Below are positions 32,945 through 45,007 of a stretch of 64,000 nt of DNA, one piece after another. Below the pieces are notes generated by a model, which saw only the letters and a list, made by a program, of their open reading frames with translations, did not search any database and was not told where the DNA came from. Source of the DNA: Anthonomus grandis grandis (lineage: Eukaryota; Arthropoda; Insecta; Coleoptera; Curculionidae); the NCBI RefSeq assembly GCF_022605725.1, contig NC_065552.1, forward strand, positions 21,718,785 through 21,782,784. Reading direction: 5' to 3'. Position 1 is the stretch's first letter, and each line of letters begins with the position of its first letter. Position numbers and translations under genes: made by a program.

Positions 32945-33950
32945 AGCAGCTACCTTTAAGCTAATAGTGGACCAGATCGAGAGTGGGCTTGTAACAATCT
33001 TCATATTAGCATTGATGGAAGTAAATAAAAAACTGTCGGAAAATTCAAAAACTTAGGCTTAATTCTAGATCAAGAACCTCAGTTTAGGTCCCAGCTAGGT
33101 AAAATTATGCAGAATTGCTACATAACTTTAAGAAATCTGTATAAAAGCAGACACTTTTTAAACATGAACTTCAAGATACAACTTTGTGAAACGCTGGTTT
33201 TTTTAACTGTAACTATTGTAATTTTATTTATTACCCGTTTTTGGACATGATTGATAAAAAAAAGTATCAAAGAATTTAAAACTCTTGCATTCGTTTTGTG
33301 TACGGCTTAAGATTGCGCGACCACGTCGGCGACAAACTTTCAGAACTGAAATGGCTTAACATGGAAGGCAGGGTAAACCTTCACTTTGCGTTTTTTTTAT
33401 TTAAAGTTTTGAAAAATAAAGTGTTTACCTACTAGAACTACTATCCATGATCGCAGCACACGTTTTTGTGGGAATTTTCAAATTCCTCAACATAAGACCG
33501 CCTTGTTCCAGCGCACATTTAGCCCCACTTTAAAAACTTAAACTTTTAAACGCGAAATTGCTTGGCAGATTTGATTTGATCGTATCTTTACAGGTGTTAA
33601 AAAATATATAAAAATATAGGCTCATGCAGGAGTGTTCTTTTTTTTTTTTTTATAATAATTATGCTTGTAGGCTTTCTATTACTCTTTCCTTTAACCAGAT
33701 TTTAAATCTTGTTATGCACTAGAAAAATTAGTATATTTTTGAGAATTTGTTCAATACTACATTTATATGTATAATTTTTAAGTTTAACTGTGTAATATGT
33801 TACGTGCAACATTTGCATTTTCATTGTAATCTTTTTTTTTTAATTAAATACTTGGTTAAGCCAAAGAGCTATGCTGAACTTCGCCAAGTATAAAATAAAG
33901 GCCATTTATTATTATTATTATTATTAATATTATTATTATGATTATTCTTA
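32945..33950 (+). mobile_element. Decayed non-LTR retrotransposon C-terminus with TTA tail
   Basis: The plus strand has frame-shifted pieces of the RT thumb and C-terminal domain: KNLGLILDQEPQFRSQLGKI (about 33045-33105), IRFVYGLRLRDHVGDKLSEL (about 33285-33345) and ALFQRTFSPTLK (about 33505-33540). The 3' end is an ATT/TTA repeat at 33908-33950. A typical CR1/Jockey-type end. Confidence 0.65.
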
Positions 33951-33999
33951 TTTAAATAATACAATAACAACAGCAACAATAACAAAATAAAACAAAACA

Positions 34000-34390
34000 A
34001 AATAATTTCCGTTCATCTGATTCAATACGTAATCTTGCTCTTTTTGATAAGGAACAGCGAATTCTTTAAAAAATCACTTTATTTCGGAATTTATTGCAAG
34101 CCTGCCCAATTCTTTCCTAAAGCTGTTCTCGAGCTTCTGTGGGAACGGCATTCACTTTTTCGATTTGAAATACCCTCAAATGCAAAAATCACATTGATTC
34201 AGATCGGGGGATCTAGGAGGCCATGTAATGGGACCACCTCTTCCTATCCATTTATTTTGATTCGTCTGATTGAAATACTGCCGAAAGTTTACACCAAGTA
34301 CAACCTGTAGACCCGAAAGTAAGATGTTTAGGACATACATTAATATACATTTTTTTTTTTATTTTTTATTGGAGAATCACCCTGTAAAGT
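34000..34390 (-). mobile_element. Mariner-like transposon end fragment
   Basis: The minus strand at 34190-34260 reads WIGRGGPITWPPRSPDLNQC and then DFCI, the third catalytic region of mariner-like transposases with the following Trp lost. Downstream it decays. At 34376-34386 the plus strand has CACCCTGTA, the terminus expected for this group. Only a few bases separate it from the acceptor of the BTB exon at 34472. Confidence 0.65.
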
Positions 34391-34471
34391 TTGTCGGTAT
34401 AGTTCCTGGATACCCGGTATATAGATTGATCTGCTTTTATGCCTAAAATATGGGAAAATTCTTTTTTTTAG

Positions 34472-34669
34472 GTTACAAGACAGGGCAAACCACACCAACC
34501 TCCAGCAAAACCACAAACACCACCGCCGCCTCTGCCTCCTCCCCGTGTATGTCTAAAATGGAATACGCATCACCTAAATATTCAAAGTGCATTTCCCAAC
34601 TTTTTGAGTAAAGAACAATACGTCGACGCCACCTTGGTATCCGAAGGGAAAACTCTTAAATGCCATAGG
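34472..34669 (+). CDS. BTB gene, exon with the first half of the BTB domain
   Basis: Acceptor TTCTTTTTTTTAG, then 66 codons in phase 0, then donor AGG|GTAAGG. The peptide begins with a proline-rich linker (QTPPPPLPPPRVCLKW) and enters the insect-type BTB fold: CLKWNTHHLNIQSAFPNFLS, then YVDATLVSEGKTLKCHR. In this family (Tramtrack/Bric-a-brac type) the F/L-C-L-x-W-N-x-H start is diagnostic. The fold makes homodimers or higher oligomers and recruits co-regulators in the nucleus. The exon boundary after CHR is where many insect BTB genes have an intron. Confidence 0.92.
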
Positions 34670-34741
34670 GTAAGGTAATCAAAATATAATTACCGCTTTA
34701 ATTTAATCGATTTATTTTTTACAATTTGTGTGTTTTTCTAG

Positions 34742-34936
34742 ATGATTTTGTCGTCGTGCAGTTCTTACTTTGAGGAAGTGCTAAGTGGTATAGCTCCCCT
34801 ACAACATCCCGTATTGTTTATGAAAGATATTCCATTTTGGATATTAAAAGGCCTTTGTGATTTTATGTATGCTGGAGAAGTACACATTTTGCAAGATTGT
34901 CTCAAAGAATTCTTGGACGTTGCCACAACATTAAAG
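34742..34936 (+). CDS. BTB gene, exon with the second half of the BTB domain
   Basis: Acceptor TGTGTTTTTCTAG, 65 codons in phase 0, donor AAG|GTGAGT. The peptide starts MILSSCSSYFEEVLSGIAPL and runs through FMKDIPFWILKGLCDFMYAG and EVHILQDCLKEFLDVATTLK. It contains the conserved M-x-L-S-x-C-S-x-Y-F and D-F-M-Y-x-G-E-V motifs. It joins in frame to IKGL at the start of the exon at 54275, which completes the usual LKIKGL end of the domain. The methionine at the exon start is internal, not a translation start. The intron that follows is 19.3 kb and full of transposons. Confidence 0.93.
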
Positions 34937-35489
34937 GTGAGTTAGGAATAAATTAATTATGATTTTCGCTATTCAATTTTACTAAAAAAGACTCATTAGC
35001 CGGGTAAAAAGCTCTTAGAAGCTTAAAAAGCGTTCCACCCCATACACTAATTCTGTCTTTCTAAAATTTTAGTTTTCTACATGGTCAATACTTTATAGTA
35101 TGGAGAATTATTTTTGTTGGGATTGATATCAGTAAAATTAATCTATAAGTGATTATTGCAAGGAATGAATAAAGTAACTTTAATATAACATTGCACCCGG
35201 TATCTTTGCGCGTTAGTAAAAAAAAGGCCTATGCGACATGCGCTATGCGCGAAGAATTTTGGATTGCAATAAACGGCAGTATCTCTCTCGTTTTGTTCGT
35301 TGAAAGTACCACCATCTTTTCGGGTACCGCAAAAACCGTAATTCTACAAACTCAAAATTAGTGTAAACAGAGGCGCCTCAAATTCACGAGAACTATAAAG
35401 TGCACGAAGATCCAGCAACTAGATCCTCACGGGTAAGTCGTTAATGCCCCTTTGTTTCGCCGCTCAATGGTGAATAATATCAAAATTTC
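34937..35489. other. Intron start, partly GC-richer unknown segment
   Basis: After the donor GTGAGTTAGG. The part 35200-35450 is less AT-rich and looks like the start of some repeat, but I find no protein motif or defined end. Confidence 0.4.
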
Positions 35490-36990
35490 TCTTTTTATAC
35501 AGTCCACAGTTTTATCTCATTTATTAGTCGATCATTCACCACTATATTTGAATAGGATCTGCCTTAGTTGTTTACATAAAAAATTTATATGTTTGTTCCA
35601 TTTCATATGATTATGGAAAATAACTCCTAGATATTTGATCTCATCACTTTTTTGAATGGTATATTGCTTACTAGGCGAAATAATTCAGTTCTTGAGAGTT
35701 TGCTTCTTTTCTTTTATAGCTGATTGTCATAAATTTGGTCTTATCAAAGTTTATAGCAAGATAATTATGGTCAAACCATTGTTTTAACAAAAGAAAATCT
35801 GTTTCCGCTGGTCTCTTCACGGAGTTCCATGAATCACTGCGTATTCGATTACGGTGTCATGGGAAAATGAAGAAATTTTACCGACAGCAGTAAGTTCCAG
35901 TAATCCATTAATTTATATTGAAACTAGGATTGGACCTAGAACTGTACCTTGCGGAACTCCAAACTTTATCTCGCGTCCATTGCTGAGTACTTAATTTAGT
36001 TTAACAAATTGTTGCCTATCAGTTAACTACATTCTATGAGCTTTAGAGCAATAACTCTAATATCCATGTCTTCAAATTTGTTCAGTAATATAGTGTTCCA
36101 CTGTGTTGAAGGCTTTTGTTAAGTCTAAAAATATACATAATACGTACTTATTTTTGTTGACGGTTTCGTTTATGTTGTTACTTAAAAAAAGAATAGCGTC
36201 TTCTGTAGGTACTTTATTTTTAAAGTCAAATAGTTTTTCCGATATTAAGTAAAATCTCTCTAAAAATGTTAAAAGCCCACTTTTAAGAATTTTCTCCACG
36301 ATTTAAAATGTTAATGTTATTGGGCGATAATTTGTCATTTCTGTTCGATCTTCTTAAATACTGGAACAATTATCCCCTCGTTCATGGCCCTTGGAAAAAC
36401 TCCAGCTTCCATAATTTAGTTTGTTAAGTAGGCTAAGGGTTTACAATAATCAACAATTATTTTCAAGATTTTTGCGGTAATGCCATCTTCTCCGAGTCTT
36501 TTATTAGTCTTTAATTCTCTAATTACAGTCTCAATTTCTTATTAATTTCTGTCGGATATAGAAGCATTGATTGCTTTTTTATTTTTCGAGTACCTGTTGT
36601 TGGGTCGTTGCATTGTTGAGTTTTCTACAATGTCCGCAAGAAAGACATTAAAATGGTCACATATCTTTTTTTATCACTTTACGTTATTTTGCAATTTAAT
36701 TTCACTTATTTTATTGTTATCATTGGCATTACTTTTATTGCTATATTTATTAAAAACCATCCAAAGAGCAGAGTCTAATTTGGCGTTAATTAATGTGTTC
36801 TCAAAATACTCCCTTTTTTATATTTATAAGTTTATTCTTGAAAGTTTTATATTCCTTCTTCAAGTCGCTATTTTCAGGATTTGCCAGATCTCGCTTGTCA
36901 TTTGTTATCCAAGGTTGACATTTAACATTTTTTATTCGAATAGTTTTAGAACAATTCCGCAAAGCTTTTGTTAAGATATCGTTCATTGTG
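35490..36990 (-). mobile_element. Decayed non-LTR retrotransposon (CR1/Jockey-type)
   Basis: Minus-strand pieces in the expected order: a pre-RT region at 36801-36986 (VKCQPWITNDKRDL, then KKEYKTFKNKLINI), the RT start at 36072-36299 (TEDAILFLSNNINETVNKNK and CIFLDLTKAFNTVEH), then KFGVPQGTVLGPILVSI near 35940 and IKYLGVIFHNHMKWNKHI near 35590-35645. Frame changes and stops throughout. It lies in the large BTB intron, opposite to the gene. Confidence 0.7.
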
Positions 36991-38301
36991 TATACACGTT
37001 CGGCGGTTGAAAATTTCGAATATCATTTTTGCGTAATGTGTAAGAAGGAGGCGGAGTAGAGCGAGAACAAACTTGGCTCCACCCTGGGCGGCTATCGCGT
37101 CGTCGTTGCGCTTATCAGCACAGAATAAACGATCTCACAGAAGCGAAGGCTTGCGTCGGCTCCTTTGATATCCGTGAACCAGTTTTTTATAAGCCCAACT
37201 GACAGATGCACCCGGCGCAAATACACTGAGATATCTCGTAAAGTTATAGTAAACGCATACACCGAACGAAGTGCTTTTATTTTTAAAATCAAAATGGTTA
37301 TATTCATATAATATGGGAGCAAACTACAACATTTAGTTACATTTCAAATAGGATTTTTTTTTGTTAAGGCTTATATTGGTCCTTACTTTTTAGAATAATT
37401 ATAATAATTATTATTTCTATAAAAATTGTTATTTGACAGTTTTAATACACGATAGAGGTGTAGGTTAGTATACTTTTAATTTGTTTTGGAATGGAATTTT
37501 TGTGTTAGTTGTTTTATGATAATGGTAAATAATATTTGCCTTTAGTAAGGCACTAGCTGAGAAAAAGTCTACTATTTGTGTGATGTTAATATGTTAACAA
37601 TATACATATACATATGTACATAGGTAGGTATTTTTAAATTAAATTTTAGCTGGAAGGATTAAACGCAGGTATGTTTTCTCGTATGTTTTAAACACAACAC
37701 ATTTAAGAGTAGGTATCATCGGCGTTTATATATTTATATATAAAAAGATATATGTATGTATTATTATATACATATGTAGGTACCACACATACGTCCATAT
37801 TTTATAAAGGTATTATACGTTGTATAGTCGCCGTCCATAATGATAGTCTGGAAGAAAATATAAGATTTTTAAGGGTTTTCAACCTTAATATTTTTATCTA
37901 TGTACAATGTTATGTACCTGCATGTATGTACACATACATAGATACATATGGTTTAGGTATATATATATATATATATGTTTATTACATTAAATAATGTTTA
38001 TTCTGTATTTATTTGCATGGCACGACAAATTAATTAGGGAATATTCTGAACTTTTCAAAGCTTTTAAACAACCATAATAATAATGAATAATACATAATAA
38101 TGTAACTTTTTTATACCTACTTTAATAAAAATAAAAAACGGCGAATTTCAAAATATCGCAAATATACACACTAACGCTCGTACTATTACACTAATTATGA
38201 CCCGATACCCCACGTGGGCGACGACAGTTGTACCCGTTAGAATGGGGGTAAATGGGAGGAGCCTGAACGAAAAACCGGTTCGGTAAAAAGGGCTAGCCTT
38301 C
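36991..38301. other. Intron between a non-LTR remnant and the Mutator-like element
   Basis: Contains one arm of a 33-bp inverted repeat (37119-37151), a TA microsatellite near 37959-37976, and at 38293-38301 the left target duplication of the Mutator-like element. The segment 38200-38300 is GC-richer. No gene recognised. Confidence 0.5.
37119..37151. repeat. 33-bp inverted repeat, left arm
   Basis: Perfect reverse complement of 43771-43803. The Mutator-like element (38302-43768) lies between the arms, immediately next to the right arm. Before that insertion the arms were about 1.2 kb apart. They could be the ends of an older element, but I see no flanking duplication that proves this. Confidence 0.8.
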
Positions 38302-38336
38302 ACTAGAATCTAGGGACAGAAAATTCTACTTTGATT
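38302..38336 (+). repeat. MULE terminal inverted repeat, left
   Basis: Matches the reverse complement of 43734-43768 for 35 bases; similarity continues weakly for a few more. Confidence 0.9.
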
Positions 38337-39645
38337 CCGCATGCGCTCTTGGGCTTTCTTCGCTTAACCTTAAGGAATATTTTGCGTGGTTGCCAAACGT
38401 GTTCAAAAACGTCAGTATATTTTCCTGATTTGAATGTGTATTATTTCTTTTAATTTAGCACAAACAAGTATTTATTTTTCAAACAAAGCATTTATTCAAT
38501 TAATATGTGTACATTAAAAGTAAAATAAACTAATACTAAAATTTCGGTTGTATCAACAAAAACTTAATTTTTGTGCTTACCTCCCTATACTGGGTTTAGA
38601 AAACTGATGGATTTAAACAGATAAATAACATAAAATAACAAATAAGATAAGAAAATAAAAAACTTGGTGGCATTTACAGCCAAATAAAATATGAATAAGA
38701 AATAAGGGTGACTTGTGGTATTACCCTTACAATTCTAATTATTTTATTTTTAAACAATGATCTTTCCGTAGAAATAGAAAATTGTATATTACCTATAGGG
38801 TCACATGGTTAAAAAGCAAACAAAAAAAAACAAACGAGTTTTTATTAAATAAAACACAGAAATTAACTGTTTAAGTTTGATATACATTAAAGACTACACT
38901 ATTGTATACATACATTGGATTAATTATACAGATACAATTTTTTTTATAGCAAGAAATCATTAGGCTCAGCTGTGAGAATAGAATTTCATACGTCTTACTA
39001 TTTTAGTTTTAAAAATATTAATTTACGAAATTTCACTTTTTTAACGCTGACTGATTGACTCACTCACTTAGGATCATCAAAATGTTAAGGCACTTCCAAA
39101 TGACTTAAAGAGCTCAAATTCTGTAGACAGCTTAGGTTTAGAGAATAACCAACGAAAAAAATCAAAAAATTTTCCCTTCTAACCTCCTTCACCACCCCTC
39201 TTTAATGATTTTAATTTTCCCAATTACTTAGGGAGCTGAAATTTTGTAGTCAGGTCTGGTTTAGGGCAGAACTAACGAGAAAATTCAAGATATTTCTGAA
39301 GAAAAAGAAAAAATAACTAGGTAGGTACCTACTTAAATAAAAAAAAATGTACGCTGATTTTATAAAACCTTGCAAAAATATCTGAAATCAAAACAAAAAC
39401 ATTTCATGTAAAAATTAAGCCAAGTTTGGCTTATACTTGCTGGCTAAAAAGAGAACGAGATCTCAAATTTCGCCAAGCACACATTTTGAAACTTCTTCTT
39501 TAGAAAAAAAATGAGGAATCTTTAAAAAAAATCCTTTTTTATTCGCAAATATATGCGAGACTTGGTAACATTTTCACATCAAATGTTCTAATTGTTGCGA
39601 TAAAGTATATTTTAAAACTTCATAACATTATTCAAATGTAAGTTT

Positions 39646-42600
39646 TTAGGGTATATTTTTATTTAAAAGTTGAAGAGATATAGAATTCGCTTCAGAAGGA
39701 ACTGGTTTTTTGTTTTTTTGTAGAACTTTTTTCTGCTTTTTGGTAGGAAAAAATCTTCTTTGAGGAGTTATGTTTTTGTTCTCATTAACTTTTTCTTTTG
39801 TCTGGGGTAAAGATACTATTACTGGCTGTTTCAAGGCAGCTAGTGTTGGTTTAATTGGACATAAAGCTTTTTGAATAACATCTATTTCTGCATGAGAATC
39901 GACCCTTTCCAAAATATTCAATATATCCAAAATTTCGGTCTTAATTTTTTCTTTCCTTGAAATTAAAGAGCTCTGGACATTACTTTGGGGTACAAGGCTT
40001 GTAGCTAGGGCAGATGTTGATTCTTGAATATCCCCTCTTTCTAAATCAATTTGTAATTCCTGTGTTGAATCTGAAATATATAAATTAATTTCTTAAAAAA
40101 TAATGATTATTGTTATAAAATTTTTAAAAAATTATATGCACATACACCCAATACATCTATCTAAAACACAAACACGTACTATACAGAGTGTTTATTAAGT
40201 ACTACTTGTACAAACTGTAAAGGGTAAATCTTTAACTAATTTTAAGATAGCCATATGGGCCAGCTAATGTGCTTAAAAATCAATCATTAACTATTACATT
40301 CAGTCTTAGTCAATAAATATACCTTGCTAAGCATTGGACCCAATAGTATAAATATATATAATAAAGTTAAAACCATTCACCATTTTGTACAGGAAAAATA
40401 TTTTTATTATATGATGATTACCAAACCAAAAAAACAAACAAAAAAAAACAGACCTATTATCATGACAGACTTTAATATACCATTTCATTCATCAGTACCT
40501 AATGGTTTGTTGAAATGTTGGCTGTATAAAAAAAGATACGGTTATTATTTATATCAAACTAATAATAATTAGATTTAAAATAATGTTGAATAAGCAAAAT
40601 TACCTGAATTTTCAAATATATCTTCTTCAGCAAAAGGAAGGGTCTTGAGATATTTTGACAATAAATGAACATGTTTACACATATTCCATTTAATACTTGA
40701 ATCGAGGCAAGTACACGAGAATCTGTGAAAGCATATATTGCAATCAGTACAAATTAGTTTGCATTGGCAATTTTTGTTTTCTTCATGAATGTAATAAAAA
40801 TCCTTGGAAGTTGATGAAAATATTTGCCAACCTTCTTCATGGGGTAGTATAGATTCAAAACTTAAACTGTTGCTTTTTATATGCCTTGACCTAATACTAT
40901 TAATTTTAGAACAAAGCTTTCCTTTGTTTATGATAATAACTTGATCAAAAAGTTTATCTCTGACAAATTTTAATATAGCAGATATAGCTTTGTCCAGTCG
41001 TTTTGTATGTTTTCCATTTAAATATATGTATTTTATTGTTCTGTGCATGCGCTCTATGTGCATGTTGGTATTTAGACCACTTTTCATTCTATGACAATAG
41101 GCCCAACATTTTGAAATATTTGTATAATATTTAAGGAAATATTCATAGAATTCCTGTGTCTCTGGATCGGTTAGCAATAATTCCAAAAAACTGGCAAGCA
41201 TTGCATCAAATGCCTTTTCGTCCGTTTCTTGCATTAAGGTACGTAACTGCTTGTAGATAATGTCCTTCAAATAATTACATTGTATTATATAATGACTAAT
41301 GGTTGACATACATATTATCTACATATCCACAAAAATGTATTGCTTGAAAAGAAATATGTCCATTTAAAAAAAAGGCATTTTTGTATTAGAACTTATAGAC
41401 AAAATCTAGGTAATGCAATAATTTTTTGGGTACAGTTAACTATTTTGCTTTCCCCATTCTTCTCCCCTAAAGGGTTGCCTTTTTTTAAACCTCATTTTAG
41501 ATCATATTATAGCACCCAAAAATAAAAAAAAAAATTCTCCTATGTATGCAAGGATTAGACCTAGAAGGTTGAAATTTGACACAAAAATAAAGTGTGGCCT
41601 CCCTTTTATGAACTGTTTGATTTTGCAAAATCCAATATGGCGTCTTACAATGATAATTGCTAATTCTTTTAGTAGAGATTCTTCTCTATTTTTCAATATT
41701 TTTTAAAAAAAATGATAAAATGAAGATGATGGGGAAAACACTGTGGTATAGCAGAATTTAAATTTTTTTTTTTATTATAAAAATGTAAAATTAAGTATTT
41801 ACCCTTTTTTCTTTAGAATTAATCTTGCTTAAGTTTTTTCTCCAAGCCCGATCTACATGCCACGTACAGTACAACCTACAAATTAAAACATAAACCCATC
41901 AATTTAAATACTAAAGAAAACAAATGAGGTGTATATACCTAAAAGTAGCAGCTTCCATCACCTGAATCCAGGCATTGTAGTATGAATCAGCCATATCCGA
42001 CATAAATACTCTGGGTTGAATAGCAAAATCAATTTTTTTTCTAATAGCAGAAAAAAATATTTTCATAGCTTCCACATCTGACCTGTTTGTAATACAAAAA
42101 CAGCATGGAAATCCTTCCCTTATCTCATTTAGTACTAACAAAGTATGGAGTTCAAACCCATAAGCATTAAGTCCATGTGTTGAGTCGATGCAAATACAAT
42201 CTTGTCCATACTTTCTTAGCATTTGGTTTTGACCTTCATTCATGATAACCAACATAAAATCATTTTCCTTTAAATCATACAAATCTATAATTTCACCCTG
42301 TGGTTTATACAACAAAACACATCCATTCTCTTTAACTTCATTCACCCAGGCTTGTACACTTACTGCATCACTTTTGTGTCTTACAGCTGTTGAACTTAAG
42401 TTATATTGCTGTTCTATGTTGTACAAATCTTTACGTGTTAATAGATGTAAACGTTCTAGATCTTCGCTTGCTACAGAGTCTCTTACTTCATCTAAGATAG
42501 CAGTCATTGGTATTTTTGCTGCAAGTTTAGCTGCTATTGTTTCTTTATCCAATTTGGAAAGAAATAAATTCCCTAAGTCATGTTCATGGCCAAGGTGTGT

Positions 42601-43427
42601 TTCTAAAAATTCTATTTTACATTTGTCCTGTGTCTCAGTTAATTTTATTGCAGCGGTACAAAAAGCATTTATTTTATTAGTCCCCTGGAGTTTTAAGTGT
42701 CTTTCACCCTTTCCTTTGCTCTTATAGCACCCAGATCTGTGACACACAAATGTAGTCCTAGTAAAAGATTTACTTTTATAAGTACCATGTTCTTTGACAT
42801 ATGATGATTTCGTATATTTTTCAATATCCATTTTCCATAACTCAAATTCCTGAATAGTGTTAAATTCTAGTAGCTTCTTCTCCATTTTGATGTCATGGGA
42901 TGATTGATAATGATCAATTAATTCTAATTTTGAAGCAGTATGTAAACACAATGCACAACGATAAGTTTTTCTTGTTTTTGCTTCGCCAATGTTACTTATT
43001 ATTGCAGGATGTTTCACTTTGGACTGGTGATATTTTAAATTGTGTATATGATTAAAATTCTTTCCACATGTAACACATTTGTACATATATGTTTTCTTGG
43101 GCTTGATAGTTTCAAGTTTGTCTAAAACAAACAAAAATATTGTTTTATTTTATAATTTTCAACTAGTATATAAATTTATATTTTGCATTTTAAAATTATT
43201 AACAATAACAATGTCTAAAAAGCTAAAATAATAACTAAAAAAGTTTATAAAACCAAGAAGCTTCTTGGGGATTAAAATTTACTTCATTAACGAGTACCCC
43301 GTTTTGACCTTCTCCATATTTTGATAAACTAACCTGGATGAAATTTCTTCACATGAGCAAATAAGTTAGAACGAGTTGAAAAAGTTTTCTTGCAATCACC
43401 ACAAATGAATGTTTTGTCCATATTCAT
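39646..43427 (-). CDS. MULE transposase with C2H2 fingers and SWIM domain, five exons
   Basis: Exons on the minus strand: 43427-43334, 43121-41939, 41875-41803, 41264-40604 and 40070-39646. Phases agree at every junction and give 811 codons. The N-terminus has three C2H2 fingers: FICGDCKKTFSTRSNLFAH (exon 1), YKCVTCGKNFNHIHNLKYH and YRCALCLHTASKLELIDHY (exon 2). Then comes a Cys/His block (CHRSGCYKSKGKGERH to THLGHEHDL) of the WRKY-like type. The catalytic core has CIDSTHGLNAYG (Asp about 344), MSDMADSYYNAW (Asp about 407 or 410), LYCTWHVDRAWR across exon 3, and NTNMHIERMHRTIKY (Glu about 521). A SWIM zinc finger CTCLDSSIKWNMCKHVHLL lies near 630-650, and a basic tail follows. Four splice sites are good. 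The acceptor at 41264 is weak and is chosen for frame and family fit. The protein would cut and rejoin DNA at the element's ends in the nucleus. Confidence 0.85.
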
Positions 43428-43733
43428 ATTGTCACAAGTCACTAGGTAGAAACCTTTTTAATGTTATTTGAGTATTCACTGATTACGATCAAAAAATTTT
43501 AATTACGCAGGTTATTAATTAATTAACGAACCTTAAACAAGAACAAAGAATTTTGTTAATAAAATAGGTATGACTTGGAATTTTCACTTTTTACCACTTA
43601 ACCTCAAAAATACGTCTTAGCCACCAATCGCTAATAACTGAAGACGAAACCAAACCACCAAGAAAATTAAATCTGGCAACACCGCTAGGCATGCATCAAA
43701 ACGATAGCCACGAACGCTGCTGAAAATTGCCGA

Positions 43734-43768
43734 AATCAAAGTAGAATTTTCTGTCCCTAGATTCTAGT
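43734..43768 (-). repeat. MULE terminal inverted repeat, right
   Basis: Partner of 38302-38336. The target duplication CTAGCCTTC follows directly at 43769. Confidence 0.9.
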
Positions 43769-43770
43769 CT

Positions 43771-43803
43771 AGCCTTCGCTTCTGTGAGATCGTTTATTCT
43801 GTG
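43771..43803. repeat. 33-bp inverted repeat, right arm
   Basis: Partner of 37119-37151 (AGCCTTCGCTTCTGTGAGAT and on). It overlaps the right target duplication of the MULE. Confidence 0.8.
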
Positions 43804-43865
43804 TTATCAGCCCGGTTAAAGTTCGGTTGCAATTCCTTGCATACCTATGTACGTGTTAGCCGATC

Positions 43866-45007
43866 ATGTTTACAATTTATTTCAATCTTTGGTACGAAGA
43901 CGGATACAGTAATAAAATAAAAATGGTTTTCAATGTTGATCAAAAGATTAATATCATTAAATGGTATTGTCATGCGGATAGTGCAGAAGAAGTTGTCGGC
44001 CATTTTATATTTGCATATCCTTATCAGCAAGTCCCTACTGCTAAAACAATTTATAATATCTGGCATAAGTTTGAGCAGTCGGGATGTGTAAATCGGTGTG
44101 CAAAATGTTCTAGTGGCGATCAGGAACCTCGTCGAACACCGGACGCTAGGATTGAAAAGGAGGTCAAGGTGTGTGCTTTTGTGGAAATAAGTGAACCTTG
44201 TTCTAGCTCCCAAATTTCTGAAGAACTTGATATTCCAAGTCGTACAGTGCGTGATATTTTGAAAAGAAATAAGTACAAAGCCTATAAAATTAAAAACACT
44301 CAAGACATTTTTCCAGAAGATCAAATAAAACGCTTGGAATTTTGTGAAACCTTAAGAGAAAAAATTGATCAAAATGACGACTTCACAAGTAATATTTTAT
44401 TTACAGACGAGTCATCTTTTTCTCTTCTAGGTCGACATCATTTTTCAGTCGTGAGATATTGGTCTCGGGAAAATCTACATTTGAGTGTACCATTACGAAC
44501 TCAATACCCGCAAAAGGTAAATGTTTGGGCTGGTATTTTAGCCAATCACATTGTAGGGCCTTTTCTTATTGATGGTATCTTAAACTCTGAGAGATATTTA
44601 CTTTTATTGCAACAAAATACCCGCTGTACGAAACTTGGATGTTAATTTTGAGGAAATTTGGTTTCAACCGGATGTTTTTCCAAGACGGATGTCCCGCTCA
44701 CAACGCTAGACAAGTGCAGGACTATTTAGCAAACACTTTTCCTGAACGGCTTATTTCCACAAGAGGTACCATACCATGGCCTCCGCGATCTCCAGATCTG
44801 ATGCCTTGCGACTACTTCTTATGGTATTTGACGGAAATTCTTTACCAACACCGACATGAAAGAGCCGTTAATTTGGACGAATTGCGACTTAGAATTATTA
44901 ATATTTCTAGGTCCATTACACCTGAAATGTTAGCCAATGTACGTAGAGAATTTTACGACAGGTTGGGATACTGTGAAGCCCAACAAGGAGGTGTATTTGA
45001 ACACCTT
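43866..45007 (+). pseudogene. Mariner-like transposase, frameshifted and cut by BEL element
   Basis: Plus-strand reading begins near 43923 (MVFNVDQKINIIKWYCHADS) with helix-turn-helix parts (TIYNIWHKFEQSGCVNR, then SSQISEELDIPSRTVRDILK). The catalytic core shows LFTDESSFSLLG (first Asp), then after a frame change near 44630, FQDGCPAHNARQVQDYLA (second Asp) and WPPRSPDLMPCDYFLW (third acidic residue). The BEL element inserted at codon level just before the end: GGVFEHL reads across the junction, and the last codons (ATT AAA TAA) lie beyond the BEL element at 52163-52171. Upstream the element is disturbed by the MULE. I cannot define its own termini. Confidence 0.8.

Larger units (their letters stand above)
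38302..43768 (-). mobile_element. Complete Mutator-like transposon (MULE), 5,467 bp
   Basis: Both ends read inwards as ACTAGAATCTAGGGACAGAA and continue identically for about 35 bases (left 38302, right 43768 on the minus strand). The element is flanked by the 9-bp direct repeat CTAGCCTTC (38293-38301 and 43769-43777). Nine-base target duplications are the signature of the Mutator superfamily. The interior has one gene on the minus strand with five exons and no visible stop or frame change, encoding an 811-residue transposase. Non-coding spans: 38302-39645 downstream of the gene and 43428-43768 upstream of it. This is consistent with a recent, possibly autonomous copy. Confidence 0.9.

Noticed and set aside
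37752..37994. Frame of 80 codons over TATG/TATA repeats
   Set aside because: Low-complexity repeat translated by chance.
42242..42727. 161-codon plus-strand frame
   Set aside because: Lies inside the MULE transposase exon on the other strand and has no family resemblance.
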